A stretch of 26,011 nt of DNA from an uncultured Clostridia bacterium (GTDB lineage: Bacteria > Bacillota > Clostridia > Christensenellales > CAG-138). The notes under the pieces were generated by a model. It had not been told where the DNA came from, did not search any database, and worked only from the letters and a program-made list of their open reading frames with translations. The DNA lies in the NCBI GenBank assembly GCA_937915925.1, contig CALGGM010000091.1, positions 1 to 26,011 on the forward strand, written 5' to 3'. Numbering within the stretch: position 1 is the first letter of the stretch; the number at the start of each line of letters is the position of its first letter. The position numbers and the translations under genes are program-made. Shown piece by piece: positions 1 to 7,204 of the stretch.

Positions 1-39
1 CTGTTGTTCTGCCGTCAAATAGATCTCTTTGTTCGTCAT
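1..39 (-). CDS. Partial N-terminus, possibly transcription elongation factor GreA
   Basis: The first 13 codons of a minus-strand gene run off the left edge of the window (MTNKEIYLTAEQQ). The start is well supported: an AAGGAGG ribosome binding site lies a few bases upstream of the ATG at 39, and a consensus promoter lies behind it at 67-95. The NKEIYLTAE opening resembles the first residues of many Clostridial GreA proteins, which rescue stalled RNA polymerase by stimulating transcript cleavage. Thirteen residues are too few to be sure, so no symbol is assigned. That this is a real gene start is far more certain than its identity. Confidence 0.6.
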   Translation of the reverse strand, partial: MTNKEIYLTAEQQ

Positions 40-66
40 TATGGTATACCTCCTTCCATTATTTTC

Positions 67-95
67 AGTATACCACGTTCTTGCCAGTATGTAAA
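67..95 (-). promoter_or_regulatory. Sigma-A promoter of the left-edge gene
   Basis: Read on the minus strand, TTTACA (90-95) is followed by a 17-base spacer and TATACT (67-72), with TG one base upstream of the -10 box. This is a near-consensus housekeeping promoter with an extended -10. It drives the partial gene starting at position 39. Confidence 0.8.
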
Positions 96-151
96 GTAAT
101 AGATGTTACATAATACTACAAGCCGTTCGAGTTCTTTTGCCCTCCCTATGG

Positions 152-222
152 ATGGTACGCGCGGGAAGCGTGCGATCTATCGCTGTAACGGAGCGTAGCG
201 GAGTGGAACCGAAGCGACAGAT
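152..222 (+). repeat. Dispersed intergenic repeat, copy 1
   Basis: The 27 bases at 152-178 recur exactly, on the opposite strand, at 9664-9690. The similarity continues more loosely through a CTGTAACG...GAGTGGAA...GCGAC segment to about 222. No open frame here looks like a gene. Together with the hairpin array at 254-457 it fills most of the gene-free stretch 40-503. Confidence 0.75.
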
Positions 223-253
223 AAGGTGTCATTTGATCCGCAAGCCGCTTGAC

Positions 254-457
254 GGGGCGTCCGGAGGACGCCCCCTACGGGATGTATCGGCAGACATGAT
301 TGCCTAAACGAACCGGTAGGGGCGGATCGCATCCGCCCGCATAACAATCCTGTAGGGGAAGATATCATCTTCCCGTTCCGCTGTTATCGCGGACAGGCAG
401 TGTGCCCGTCCCTACAGATCAATCAACTCATCCATAGGGACGACCATCGGTCGTCCG
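254..457. repeat. Cluster of five small covarying hairpins (GTAGG-flanked)
   Basis: Five hairpins lie within about 200 bases, with stems at 254-262/266-274, 320-327/331-338, 356-363/367-374, 391-399/403-411 and 438-445/449-456. Each has an 8-9 bp stem and a 3-base loop. On one strand each is preceded by GTAGG (ATAGG in the last) and followed by a G. The stems differ in sequence but stay complementary (GGGCGGAT/ATCCGCCC, GGGAAGAT/ATCTTCCC, GGACGACC/GGTCGTCC); the fourth has one internal mismatch. The second, third and fifth read on the plus strand, the first and fourth on the minus strand. More copies lie at 9471-9498, 9589-9613 and 25927-25953. Function is unknown. Confidence 0.8.
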
Positions 458-465
458 CCACGCAA

Positions 466-490
466 AAAGGAGCCGGTTTTCGGCTCCTTT
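466..490 (-). terminator. Rho-independent terminator after the lectin/C39 gene
   Basis: A 10 bp stem (AAAGGAGCCG, 466-475, with CGGCTCCTTT, 481-490) has a 5-base loop. On the minus strand it is followed by a T run and sits 14 bases after the stop codon of the 504-3056 gene. Confidence 0.85.
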
Positions 491-503
491 CGTGTCGTTT
501 CTG

Positions 504-3056
504 TTATTTGGTCTTCGCGCTGATCACGTTCGACCATTCGCCGTAGTAGATTACGCCGTTGAACTCGTGGTACGAGCGCACGCGCACGTAATAGGTCGTC
601 TTCGCTTTCAGTCCTGTCAAAATCTTCTCCCCCGTCTTCGGGTCGGAGATCTTGATCGCATTCGCGTTCTTCGTGAACGCGGCGTCGGTCGCATACTGGA
701 GCTGATAGCCCGTGAACACGGACGATTTCGCCCACTTGACCGTCAGACGCTTCGAACCCGGCGTGACGCTGTTCAGCACACGCGTGGTGATGCGCACCGT
801 CGTCTTGAGCGGACCGACCTCACCGAGGTTATAGTTATCCCCGACGTTGCCGCCGATCGTCGCGCCGGAGACAGGATCGACGCGCCTTGCAAAATATGCT
901 TTGACGCCGTATTGATACCGCGTGCCCGCATAGACCTTATGGTTCGCGTCTGCGCCGTCGATATAGGTTGTGCCGGTTGTGTTGTTCCAGCGTTCAAACG
1001 TCGTCCATCCGTCCGTCGTGCTGCTCCACGCTCTGCGGTAAACAACATAGCCCGCCGCTCCCTCGACCGGCTCCCACGTCAGCTTGATCCCGTCCGAAAC
1101 GTTCTCTATCGTCGTCTCCGTCGTCGCAGGCAGATAGATCTTAAACCATTCACGCGTACTTCCGGAATACTGTGCCGTAAAGGTAACGATCACATATCCT
1201 GTTCCGGCATTCGTATTCTCTCGATAGGCAAAGATATAATTCGCCGGATTCACAAGATTGCCGTCCGTATCATAAACCGTGAACCGCGGCGTGTGTGCAG
1301 AACCGTTTGCAATCACATACGGCGTCGTGCCCTTATACTTCACATCCCTCTCGTCAAAGACGATCGTCCCTTCAAACGCGGGCAGCGGCGTCGCGGTCGG
1401 AGCCGGTGTGGGTGTAGGTGTCGCCGTCGGCTTTACCGTAGGCGTCGCGGTCGGCGTCGCAGTAGGCGTAGCTGTGGGCTTCGGCGTCGGCGTTGCTACC
1501 GCAGTCCAATGCGCGTACAGCGTATGGTTCGACGCGGTCGTGACCGTCGTGGAGGACGTCACCTTTGAACCGCCGCTTGCTGCTGTATACCATCCGTTGA
1601 AGGTATGTCCTGTGCGAATCGGGGTTGGCAGTTCACCATAGGTGTTGCTATAAGCGACTGTCTTACTCGTCGTCGAAATGCTCCCGCCATTAGCATTGAA
1701 TTTGACGTTGACAGGTTCAAACTCACAGACAAAACCATACATAGAATTGCCTGGAACATCATTCCAACCTCCGCCCTCGTGCTGTATTAAATAATTCTCC
1801 CGTCCTTCATCATTTGAATAACTGTTATCGGGCTCTCCGGAATTCCATGCAGTGTGGCTGAACGATTCACCGGTAACCCATTTCCAAGTGCCTTCTTTTT
1901 CCACATCAGTTGCACCCATCCATACTTTTTTACCGGGTGTAAGCTCGTAAACAACATTATTATCAACCCCGTTATAGATGGTTACCAAATGTCCTCCGAG
2001 GTATTCGCATATCGTTTTTGCAGCATACCATGTGCATGTATTTGGATAATAATAGTACGTATGATTATCATAGAATGCCTTCTGCGGAGTCTTACCAGAA
2101 AGCCATCTTTCGGCATCAACCGTATAAAATATCATTCGAACCGTTGTGTTTGAATTGACGGTCGCCTTTCGCTGTCCCTGCAAATATCCATGAAAGGTCT
2201 TCCCGTCCGTTACGGATCGTACTTTGATCGCATAAACTGTTCCTGCAGGTACCGTTTTCGAATACGAGGTCAAATTGCTCTCTGAAAGTATATCATTCAG
2301 ATACAGGTCGAATGTACCATAACCGTTTATGCTGCTTGTATCCTTATCATCCAAATGTCCGTTAATGGTCAGTGTATAGGAAGATGGCGTTGTTAGAATA
2401 GAATATGTCCAAAGTTCTGTTGTTTGATTCAAACAGGTTCCTGTCCAATCTTGTGTTCCGACAATATTGCTAGATGATGAGCCGAAGGCTCGGAGATAGC
2501 CTAATTCCAGTGAAGCTCCATTATTAATTAGAACCCAATGCGTATCATATCGATTGCTCCCCCACTGCTGTTTGATTACACTATACTTGCCCTCGCGAAT
2601 ATTGCTCCAGATTTTATTAACAAGAGTTGCATTGTTATTGACCGATCCAGTTGTTTTTCCCTCGTATACAAGCTGTTTTCCTATCTGCTGGGCATACTCT
2701 TGAGGTCCGGTGCATCTTAGCATTACCATATCATTGATGCAATTGTTATCTTTCAACCATTGATAATAAACATCCGGGTTGAATGCGGATGTATTACCAC
2801 TTGCTACGCCGGACATAACAAGCATCTTTGCTTGTGCAACGACCAAGCATCCCCATGTTCGCATATCTGAATTTGCGCTCTGACCTTGCGACCACCAACT
2901 CCAACCATTAGACCAGTCGCCGGTTCCGATACCTATTGTATGAACGGTTTCTTCCAGATCAGAATCCGAAACAGTGGATATTTCATCTGCAAGAGCGGTC
3001 GACAGCAACGCGACGCACATCAACAAAGAAAGGATCAGTGACAGCGGTTTTTTCAT
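504..3056 (-). CDS. Secreted multidomain protein: C39-like peptidase, C-type lectin, InlB repeat, Ig/FN3 tail
   Basis: The 850-residue product starts with a signal peptide (1-23, cleavage near STALA-D). Residues 45-220 resemble a papain-fold C39-like peptidase: Cys70 in WGCLVVAQ and His173 in THWVLINN are the likely catalytic pair. Residues 315-446 form a C-type lectin-like domain with WMG, EPDN (408-411), WND (431-433) and a closing Cys444. Residues 449-517 are an InlB/Listeria-Bacteroides repeat (FNANGG...FNGWYT...LYAHWT). A PT-rich linker (521-558) leads to an Ig-like domain (about 562-643) and two fibronectin-III-like domains (about 645-850). The protein is probably exported and binds or processes an extracellular ligand. 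No LPXTG signal or transmembrane anchor is visible. GGAGG at 3063-3067 supports the start. The first ~470 codons are visibly more AT-rich than the tail, and the tail nearly duplicates that of the 3416-6481 protein. Domain calls are from motifs only; peptidase activity is unproven. Confidence 0.8.
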   Translation of the reverse strand: MKKPLSLILSLLMCVALLSTALADEISTVSDSDLEETVHTIGIGTGDWSNGWSWWSQGQSANSDMRTWGCLVVAQAKMLVMSGVASGNTSAFNPDVYYQWLKDNNCINDMVMLRCTGPQEYAQQIGKQLVYEGKTTGSVNNNATLVNKIWSNIREGKYSVIKQQWGSNRYDTHWVLINNGASLELGYLRAFGSSSSNIVGTQDWTGTCLNQTTELWTYSILTTPSSYTLTINGHLDDKDTSSINGYGTFDLYLNDILSESNLTSYSKTVPAGTVYAIKVRSVTDGKTFHGYLQGQRKATVNSNTTVRMIFYTVDAERWLSGKTPQKAFYDNHTYYYYPNTCTWYAAKTICEYLGGHLVTIYNGVDNNVVYELTPGKKVWMGATDVEKEGTWKWVTGESFSHTAWNSGEPDNSYSNDEGRENYLIQHEGGGWNDVPGNSMYGFVCEFEPVNVKFNANGGSISTTSKTVAYSNTYGELPTPIRTGHTFNGWYTAASGGSKVTSSTTVTTASNHTLYAHWTAVATPTPKPTATPTATPTATPTVKPTATPTPTPAPTATPLPAFEGTIVFDERDVKYKGTTPYVIANGSAHTPRFTVYDTDGNLVNPANYIFAYRENTNAGTGYVIVTFTAQYSGSTREWFKIYLPATTETTIENVSDGIKLTWEPVEGAAGYVVYRRAWSSTTDGWTTFERWNNTTGTTYIDGADANHKVYAGTRYQYGVKAYFARRVDPVSGATIGGNVGDNYNLGEVGPLKTTVRITTRVLNSVTPGSKRLTVKWAKSSVFTGYQLQYATDAAFTKNANAIKISDPKTGEKILTGLKAKTTYYVRVRSYHEFNGVIYYGEWSNVISAKTK
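1390..1497 (-). repeat. In-frame tandem repeat encoding a Pro-Thr linker
   Basis: Short units around GTCGGCGTCGC repeat with small variations and encode the PTPKPTATPTATPT-type linker of the lectin protein. They are 6- and 12-base multiples, so changes in copy number would keep the reading frame. Confidence 0.7.
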
Positions 3057-3104
3057 ACAATTCCTCCCTCATGTCATACTATTCAAACGAATCCATGATC
3101 ATCT

Positions 3105-3121
3105 TACCGCAGTTTGCAGTA
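3105..3121. promoter_or_regulatory. Putative operator O2 (imperfect palindrome)
   Basis: The 17-base site TACCGCAGTTTGCAGTA has half-sites TACCGCA and TACTGCA. Its centre is 25 bp from the perfect site at 3130-3146, in the gap between the divergent XRE regulator and the lectin/C39 gene. It is probably bound by the XRE protein, which is inference from position and symmetry. Confidence 0.6.
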
Positions 3122-3129
3122 AAATGCAA

Positions 3130-3146
3130 TACCGCAAATTGCGGTA
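3130..3146. promoter_or_regulatory. Putative operator O1 (perfect palindrome)
   Basis: TACCGCAAATTGCGGTA is symmetrical except for the central base. It ends two bases before the -10 box TATAAT of the XRE gene, so a bound protein would block polymerase there. The layout fits negative autoregulation, possibly with control of the divergent secreted-protein gene. Confidence 0.65.
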
Positions 3147-3148
3147 GT

Positions 3149-3154
3149 TATAAT
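3149..3154 (+). promoter_or_regulatory. -10 box of the XRE regulator gene
   Basis: A perfect TATAAT lies 17 bases upstream of the ATG at 3172. The -35 region is weak (TGCAAT at 3125-3130) and overlaps operator O1. A GAGGTGA ribosome binding site at 3162-3168 follows. Confidence 0.6.
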
Positions 3155-3171
3155 ATTGATTGAGGTGAGAC

Positions 3172-3378
3172 ATGTATCGACGCATTCGGGAATTGAGAGA
3201 AGACAGAGATCTGACGCAAAAGGAAATGGCGCAGGTCTTGAATGTGTCGCAACAGGTGTATTCGAACTATGAACTCGGACAGCGAGATATTCCGACGGAC
3301 GTTCTGATCAAGCTCTGCCGCTTTCATTGTGTTTCCGCCGATTACATTTTAGGATTGTCCGACAAGCCAAAACACTGA
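3172..3378 (+). CDS. Small XRE-family helix-turn-helix transcriptional regulator
   Basis: The 68-residue protein is a single Cro/C1-type helix-turn-helix domain: RIRELREDRDLTQKEMAQ forms helices 1-2, VLNVSQQVYSNYELG holds the recognition helix, and the sequence closes with the ADYILGLSD signature common in Clostridial XRE repressors. There is no sensor or dimerisation domain beyond this. The GAGGTGA ribosome binding site fixes the ATG at 3172. The gene is divergent from the lectin/C39 gene and shares a gap with two palindromes. It runs towards the clan-CD peptidase-like gene and ends at a shared terminator. The likely role is autorepression and control of the neighbouring secreted-protein gene. 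The family is clear; the target is inference. Confidence 0.9.
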   Translation: MYRRIRELREDRDLTQKEMAQVLNVSQQVYSNYELGQRDIPTDVLIKLCRFHCVSADYILGLSDKPKH

Positions 3379-3403
3379 AACCTCCGGTTGCCCGGAGGTT
3401 TTT
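3378..3403 (+). terminator. Rho-independent terminator, probably bidirectional
   Basis: A 10 bp stem (AAACCTCCGG, 3378-3387, with CCGGAGGTTT, 3392-3401) has a TTGC loop and a run of five T on the plus strand. It follows the XRE stop codon directly. On the minus strand it lies just after the stop of the 3416-6481 gene and can serve that gene too, with a shorter T run. Confidence 0.85.
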
Positions 3404-3415
3404 GCGTTGCTGTAC

Positions 3416-6400
3416 TTATTTGGTTTTTGCGGAGAGGACGTTCGACCATTCGCCGAAGTAGGTCATGCCGTTGAACTCGTGGTAGGAGCGCACGCGCACG
3501 TAGTAGGTCGTTTTCGCTTTCAGGTTCTTGATGTCCGTCTGCGCCGTCTTCGGGTCGGAGATCTTGATCGCATTCGCGTTCTTCGTGAACGCGGCGTCGG
3601 TCGCGTACTGGATCTGATAGCCCGTGAACACGGACGACGCGGACCACTTGACGCTCAGCTGCTTCGTGCCGGGCGTGACGCTCGAAAGCGTTCGGGTTGT
3701 AATGCGCACAGTCGTTTTGAGCGGACCGACCTCGCCGAGGTTGAAGTTATCCCCGACATTGCCGCCGATCGTCGCGCCGCTCACCGGATCCGTGCGGCGG
3801 TCAAAGTACGCCTTCACGCCGTACTGATACCGCGTGCCCGCATAGACCTTCGTGTCCGTCCAAGCAAGCTCGGTTGTATTGTTCCACCGCTCGAACGTTG
3901 TCCAACCGTCCGTCGTGCTGCTCCATGCGCGGCGATAGATAACATAGCCTGCCGCGCCCTCGACCGGTTTCCATGCGATCCGGATGCCGTCGGAAACGTT
4001 CTCGACCGCCGTTTCCGTCGTCGCGGGCAGGTAGATCTTGAACCACGCCTGCGCCGTGCCGGTGTAATCGCCTTTGAACGTGAGGATCACATAGCCCGTA
4101 CCGGCGTTGGTGTTCTCGAGATATTCCGCATCATAATTCTTGGGATCGACCGTGCTGCCGTCCGCTTTGTTCTTCACGGTGAAGCGCGGCGTCTGTGCGC
4201 TGCCGTTTGCGATCACGTACGGGGTCGCGCCCTTGAACGCAACGTCCTCCGCGTTCCACGCGATCTCCGCGTCGATCTCCTGCGGTCCCGGCGTCGGATC
4301 CTGCGCGTCTTTCAGCTCCGTCGTGTACATCAGACGGCTTGCGGACGCGCTGTACAGGGTCAGCGGGCTGTATGCCGCGTTCTTCTTGCAGACGAAGCAG
4401 CCGCTTGCGGTGTCGAAGCCAAGCGCGGCGCTCGGCGTATCGACGTTCGTGATCACGGGGCTGCCGCCCTCCCACGCAAACCGCCAGTACGCATTGGCGC
4501 CGACGATCTTTGCCGTCGCGCTGAGCTTGTCGCCGCTCGACGAATAGCACAGGGCGAGCTGCTTGTCGCTGCCCTTCATGCGGATCGTATAGCTGCCGTC
4601 GCCGACCGGCTCGACCGTGTAGAGATACGCGTCCGACACGCCGTAAAAGCTGTCGCCCGCCGCCTCGATCCCGGTAGACGCGAGGTCGATCGCCGCCGAG
4701 GCATTCCCGACCGTTGCAGCGCTCGCGCCTGCGGACAGAAGCGTTTTCCCGTCATAGGTCAGAACGGCGTCGCCGGACCAGTCCGCGGGCTCGCCGACCA
4801 TGCGCATAAAGCTACCTTCCGGCAGGGGCTCGGCGCTCTCTGCGGCGTAGGAATACAGCGCGTAGAACGTGCGATCGTCCGTCAGCACAAGGGTCTTTCC
4901 GGCATACAGGCAATCGGGACGCGCGTCGGTGTCCGAGACGCTCCCGTCCGTCCAGCCGTAGAACAGATATTCGTGCGCGTCCGCGCTCGGCTTGCCGGAC
5001 GGCGTGGGCAGCGTGACGGTATCGCCGACGTAGCCCGTGATCGCCGTCTGCGTCACGCCCTCAGGCGTGACAAACGACAGCTTCGCCGCGGAGCGCTTTG
5101 CGAAATTGATGCGCACGGTGCTGTCCTGCGTTGCCGATACTCTGAAGGTCGTGGTCGAAATCCCGTCGCCCTCCTGCGTGAGCGTCGCGTCGCCCGCGAG
5201 TACGTCATAGCCCACGATCGCGCAGCCCGCCTTGGGCGTCGCGGTGATCGTCGTGCCGGAAACGGAGACCGTACCGAGGCTTTCGTCGCTGCTGAGCGCG
5301 GTCAGCGTGAATCTTGAGATCAGCGTCCATGTCGAATAGACGTCCTGCTTCGCGTCGACCTTGCCGTGCCCGGGGTAGACGTCCTCGCTCGACGCCACGA
5401 TCGGGTATGCGGGATAGGCGCGTTCATACGGATCCTTGTAGCCGCCCTTGTCCTTCATATAGGCGACGGCGTCGGCGACGGTGCTTTCCTTCTTCATCTG
5501 TCCCCAGAAGTATTCTTCCCAGTTATAATCGCCCGAGAACGTAACGGACTGCGAATAGCCGTAAACGACCTCGACGCCCTTTTCGTGCAGCGGCGCTTCC
5601 ATGCCGTCGGTCGCCATGCCGAGGCAGATCGCCATCCACAGAAGGCTGTTCGGCGCTTCGCCGTCCATGTGGTTCGCAATCGCCGTGCCGTCCACGCAGT
5701 AATAGCGCATGCCGCCGTAGCCGGAGCCCGCGTAATACGCGTGCTTGTAGCTGCCGAATTCGCCCGTGACGGTCTTCATGTCGTCGTTCGTGATGCCGTC
5801 GCCGCTCTGCAGGCAGATGTACGAGGTGTTCGCGCGCGAGGTATAGTCGTTGCCGCTCGCGTAGTCGGTGTCGCCGTGCGAGTCAAAGATGACCACGGCG
5901 CTGGTTTCCAACGCGTCCGCGATATGATCGATCGTAGCGGCGGTCGTCGAATAGACCGTGCAGGTACCCGAGGTCGCCTGCGCGATCGAATTGCCTTCGT
6001 TTCTGTATTGGCTGGTAAAGCTCGTATCGATCCCGTAATACGGACCGAACACCGCGACCGACGTGCTCGCGGGCGAACCGCCGCGCTTTGCGTAGGACAC
6101 GGTTTCGACGCCGCCGACCGATTCGGGCGCAACGCCCGTCGCGTTGCCGGAACGCAGCTTTTCACGGAGGCGCGGCGAATAGCCGTAGCCCAAGCCGTCC
6201 GTGCCGTCCCAGAACAGGAAATCGCCGTGTCGCTCCATCGAACCCTCAACGTACCCTGCCCAATCCTTGACAACGTCCGCGACGCCGTCCGTCATGGCGG
6301 CGTAATCCGCTGCCGTTGCTTCGGCGGTTCTGCGCTTGTTCAGGGACAGCTCGGAATCCTCATAGCGCTCGATCAGCGTCCAGACGTCCGGCACATCCTC

Positions 6401-6481
6401 CGCGACCCCGCCGTGCGCGGGGATCAGCATGCCGATCGGCAGAAGCAGCGTCGCAAGCAATATCGCGATCCATCGTTTCAT
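3416..6481 (-). CDS. Secreted multidomain protein with caspase-fold (clan CD) peptidase-like domain and Ig/FN3 tail
   Basis: The 1021-residue product has a signal peptide (1-27). Residues about 140-375 look like a clan CD cysteine peptidase (caspase/C25/CHAT type). His202 follows a hydrophobic strand (VVIFDSHGDTD), and Cys286 lies in LLWMAICLGM, followed by EKGVEVVYGYSQ, the usual strand after the catalytic Cys. Then come a small beta domain (390-460), an InlB-like repeat (465-545, ending TFYALYSY), a lectin-like or trefoil-like region of unknown family (about 555-712), a short PTPGP linker, an Ig-like domain (736-818) and two fibronectin-III-like domains (820-1021). The tail matches that of the 504-3056 protein almost residue for residue. 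A ribosome binding site AAAGGAGA and a consensus promoter support the start. It probably acts outside the cell; substrate and activity are unknown. A non-catalytic member of the fold is possible. Confidence 0.8.
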   Translation of the reverse strand: MKRWIAILLATLLLPIGMLIPAHGGVAEDVPDVWTLIERYEDSELSLNKRRTAEATAADYAAMTDGVADVVKDWAGYVEGSMERHGDFLFWDGTDGLGYGYSPRLREKLRSGNATGVAPESVGGVETVSYAKRGGSPASTSVAVFGPYYGIDTSFTSQYRNEGNSIAQATSGTCTVYSTTAATIDHIADALETSAVVIFDSHGDTDYASGNDYTSRANTSYICLQSGDGITNDDMKTVTGEFGSYKHAYYAGSGYGGMRYYCVDGTAIANHMDGEAPNSLLWMAICLGMATDGMEAPLHEKGVEVVYGYSQSVTFSGDYNWEEYFWGQMKKESTVADAVAYMKDKGGYKDPYERAYPAYPIVASSEDVYPGHGKVDAKQDVYSTWTLISRFTLTALSSDESLGTVSVSGTTITATPKAGCAIVGYDVLAGDATLTQEGDGISTTTFRVSATQDSTVRINFAKRSAAKLSFVTPEGVTQTAITGYVGDTVTLPTPSGKPSADAHEYLFYGWTDGSVSDTDARPDCLYAGKTLVLTDDRTFYALYSYAAESAEPLPEGSFMRMVGEPADWSGDAVLTYDGKTLLSAGASAATVGNASAAIDLASTGIEAAGDSFYGVSDAYLYTVEPVGDGSYTIRMKGSDKQLALCYSSSGDKLSATAKIVGANAYWRFAWEGGSPVITNVDTPSAALGFDTASGCFVCKKNAAYSPLTLYSASASRLMYTTELKDAQDPTPGPQEIDAEIAWNAEDVAFKGATPYVIANGSAQTPRFTVKNKADGSTVDPKNYDAEYLENTNAGTGYVILTFKGDYTGTAQAWFKIYLPATTETAVENVSDGIRIAWKPVEGAAGYVIYRRAWSSTTDGWTTFERWNNTTELAWTDTKVYAGTRYQYGVKAYFDRRTDPVSGATIGGNVGDNFNLGEVGPLKTTVRITTRTLSSVTPGTKQLSVKWSASSVFTGYQIQYATDAAFTKNANAIKISDPKTAQTDIKNLKAKTTYYVRVRSYHEFNGMTYFGEWSNVLSAKTK

Positions 6482-6527
6482 GGTGATCTCTCCTTTACAG
6501 CTTCAAAAGCTCAGATTCGTGTATGAT

Positions 6528-6556
6528 ATTATACCATGGCGCGAGGTGCATTTCAA
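6528..6556 (-). promoter_or_regulatory. Promoter of the clan-CD peptidase-like gene
   Basis: On the minus strand, TTGAAA (6551-6556), a 17-base spacer and TATAAT (6528-6533) preceded by TGG form a near-perfect sigma-A promoter with extended -10, about 47 bases from the start codon. Confidence 0.85.
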
Positions 6557-6620
6557 TCGTTTCACCGCTTTTGACGCTTTCCGATTTTCGCCAATTCGCG
6601 ATCAAAATGACAGAATACCA

Positions 6621-6649
6621 TGGACGCAAGCCGCAATTCGTATTATAAT
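6621..6649 (+). promoter_or_regulatory. Promoter of the Nudix gene
   Basis: TATAAT at 6644-6649 has TGGACG (4 of 6 matches to TTGACA) 17 bases upstream at 6621-6626. The ATG of the Nudix gene follows 32 bases later. Confidence 0.65.
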
Positions 6650-6680
6650 GGATAGGATAAGAATTGCAGGAGGTTACAAA

Positions 6681-7187
6681 ATGGAACTGCGCGATCAGAA
6701 CGGAATGACGGAAGCGGAATTTCTTGCCGCTTATACGGACAAGCATTATCCGGCGCCGTACCTTACGGCGGACGTCGTACTGCTGTCCGAAGGGACGGAG
6801 GTGCTGATGATCCGGCGCAAGGGTCATCCCTATATGGGCTGCTGGGCGCTGCCGGGCGGGTTCGTCAATCCCGACGAAAACGCGGCGCAGGGCGCGCTGC
6901 GCGAGCTGATGGAGGAAACGAACGTGACGGGCTATACGCTTGACGACATCTATGAGATCGGGCTGTTCTCCGATCCCGGACGCGACCCGCGCGGATGGAT
7001 CGTTTCGGACGCGTTTCTCGTGCCGGTAAAGCGCGGGGACATTCATTTCAAAGCGGGCGATGACGCGGCGGACGCGGCGTGGATCCCGGTCGAAAAGCTG
7101 TCCGAAATGCCGCTTGCGTTCGACCACCGCAAGGTGCTCGAAAAGGCGCTGAAGCTGTACGCTTCGCTGAACCTCGCCGCAAGATAA
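6681..7187 (+). CDS. Nudix hydrolase (ADP-ribose pyrophosphatase-like)
   Basis: The 168-residue protein hydrolyses a nucleoside diphosphate linked to another group; family members act on ADP-ribose, NADH or oxidised dNTPs. The Nudix box is GFVNPDENAAQGALRELMEE: Gly, five residues, Glu, seven residues, then RE..EE. These glutamates bind the metal. The Gly usually found after EEx is Asn (EETNV). The strand MIRRKGHPYMGCWALPGG just before it is typical of the ADP-ribose pyrophosphatase-like group. I chose ATG 6681 because AGGAGG (6668-6673) sits 7 bases upstream; the frame is open further 5' but lacks such a site. It is upstream of glyA, which has its own promoter, so it need not be co-transcribed. 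Substrate cannot be fixed from sequence. Confidence 0.88.
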   Translation: MELRDQNGMTEAEFLAAYTDKHYPAPYLTADVVLLSEGTEVLMIRRKGHPYMGCWALPGGFVNPDENAAQGALRELMEETNVTGYTLDDIYEIGLFSDPGRDPRGWIVSDAFLVPVKRGDIHFKAGDDAADAAWIPVEKLSEMPLAFDHRKVLEKALKLYASLNLAAR

Positions 7188-7204
7188 TATACCGGCGCAA
7201 GGGC

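Noticed and set aside
177..368. Short open frames in the left gene-free stretch
   Set aside because: They are made of the repeat and hairpin sequences, have no ribosome binding site and differ between repeat copies.
254..457. CRISPR array
   Set aside because: The units are hairpins with differing stems and irregular spacing; there are no identical repeats with uniform spacers, and no cas genes.
3407..5317. Long plus-strand open frame (636 codons) across the clan-CD peptidase-like gene
   Set aside because: It is antisense to a gene with a signal peptide, promoter and recognisable domains. Its product is Arg-rich with no recognisable motif, as expected from high-GC antisense sequence.
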